The notes below the pieces were generated by a model. That model saw only the letters and a list, made by a program, of their open reading frames with translations, did not search any database and had not been told where the DNA came from. 64,000 bases of DNA from Fundicoccus ignavus (GTDB lineage Bacteria; Bacillota; Bacilli; Lactobacillales; Aerococcaceae): positions 62,001 to 126,000 of the forward strand of contig NZ_WJQT01000002.1 in the NCBI RefSeq assembly GCF_009659375.1. Reading direction: 5' to 3'. Positions 63,513-64,000 of the stretch are shown piece by piece. Each line of letters opens with the position of its first letter. Position 1 is the first letter of the stretch. The position numbers and the translations under genes were made by a program.

Positions 63513-64000
63513 AATTTCTCAGTAACATGATTGTAAATTTTTAATGTTGTTTCTGGGTCGGTGTGACCAACTCGGTGCATGATATACCTTAAAGGAAATT
63601 CCTGTTCAGCGAGTAAACTGATGTGTGTGTGTGACGCATGACGTGGGAAGAGTAGTTAGGATTAACTTTTTTTAATTTCTTGTTTAAATTTGAGTGTGCT
63701 ATAGGCACGTTATTTCTCGTGACAAAAACAAAGTTGCTTTCGTCAACAAATAAAACCCTGTTTAAATTTATTCGCCTACTTAATATCTCATTAAGCCGAT
63801 CGCTGCTATCGATAATTCTATGAGAAGAAGTATTCTTGGTAGATTTAACCTTGCGTTTATCCGATGAGTCAATCGACTTGTTAATGGAAATTTTGTTTTC
63901 CTTAACTAACCAATCTTTTTCAGTAATAGCGGTAGCTTCACCAAATCTCATTCCTGTGTGTATTTGGAATTCCATTAAGTCAGCTTCAACCTCATTTAAT
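63473..64000 (-). pseudogene. Phage-type tyrosine integrase, C-terminal part, frameshifted; continues beyond window
   Basis: The frame is open from the window edge (LNEVEADLMEFQIHTGMRFGE) down to RHTHTSVYSLNRNFL and stops at 63589. Catalytic Arg in TGMRFGEA and HxxR in SSHVMRHTH are present. Removing one CA from the six-copy CA tract (63622-63633) restores the frame: RHTHISLLAEQEFPLRYIMH, VGHTDPETTLKIYNHV with the last His and the nucleophile Tyr, ending at TAG 63473-63475. So all catalytic residues exist but in two frames. The N-terminal part is outside the window. It marks the end of a prophage or integrative element entering from the right. Confidence 0.85.

Noticed and set aside
1-64000. 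CRISPR arrays, tRNA genes, 16S/23S/5S rRNA genes
   Set aside because: None seen on either strand by eye; no spacer-repeat pattern, no tRNA-like T-arm plus acceptor sets, no rRNA cores.

Overview
The window is a 64 kb stretch of a low-GC Gram-positive chromosome. Gene content and order point to Lactobacillales, most likely a Carnobacteriaceae/Aerococcaceae-type organism. The supporting features are a type-B RNase P RNA between gpsB and an ypsC-like methyltransferase, a DUF3013-prmA-rsmE cluster, the phoH-pgpH-ybeY-dgkA-era-recO block, T-boxes before hisS-aspS and glyQS, a folate-ECF folT with a THF riboswitch, and a GlnPQ transporter with tandem substrate-binding domains. Genus assignment is inference. 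Almost everything is chromosomal core; accessory DNA is limited to remnants, one dispersed repeat family and an integrase at the right edge.

Layout. 1-4.3 kb: the C-terminal part of an amidohydrolase interrupted by a stop codon, decayed DNA, the trhP1-trhP2 tRNA hydroxylation pair and a transposase scrap. 4.3-16.3 kb: a very large class A PBP, trhO, a MATE exporter, folT under a THF riboswitch, a 5-formyl-THF cyclo-ligase, a lipid kinase, a DUF2187 protein, a TPR protein and an RNase HI-like protein. 16.4-23.3 kb: pheA-tyrA, glnPQ, three copies of a structured repeat and a geneless stretch. 23.3-31.7 kb: ypsC-like gene/rnpB/gpsB (minus strand), DUF3013, prmA-rsmE, deoC, rel-dtd. 31.8-39.5 kb: an SH3b amidase, T-box-hisS-aspS, nfo, a PPDK regulatory protein and a Fur-family regulator. 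39.6-53 kb: rpsU, a dead yqeY, phoH-pgpH-ybeY-dgkA-era-recO, T-box-glyQS, obg and an OatA-like acyltransferase. 53-64 kb: rnz-SDR-lapA-recJ-apt, lexA divergent from ynzC, yneF, a heterodimeric ABC exporter and a frameshifted tyrosine integrase that runs off the window.

How the parts connect. Translation and RNA maturation dominate (hisS, aspS, glyQS, rnpB, rnz, ybeY, era, obg, rpsU, prmA, rsmE, dtd, trhP1/2, trhO). Nucleotide second messengers (Rel for ppGpp, PgpH for c-di-AMP), the envelope (PBP1A, GpsB, amidase, acyltransferase, undecaprenol kinase) and DNA repair (LexA, RecJ, RecO, Nfo) are also represented. The oxygen-independent (TrhP) and oxygen-dependent (TrhO) routes to 5-hydroxyuridine in tRNA lie within 10 kb of each other.

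Most notable: five copies of an approximately 300-bp palindromic repeat (16.4, 22.1, 22.4, 28.7 and 36.8 kb). All are in the same orientation. Four sit immediately behind the rho-independent terminator of a plus-strand gene, and the fifth is in tandem with one of these. Most copies end in their own terminator-like hairpin, and paired arms show compensatory changes between copies. I do not recognise this family. Other points of interest are the ~750-residue cytoplasmic extension of the PBP, the overlapping Asp/His specifier (GACAC) in the hisS T-box, and the CA-tract frameshift in the integrase.
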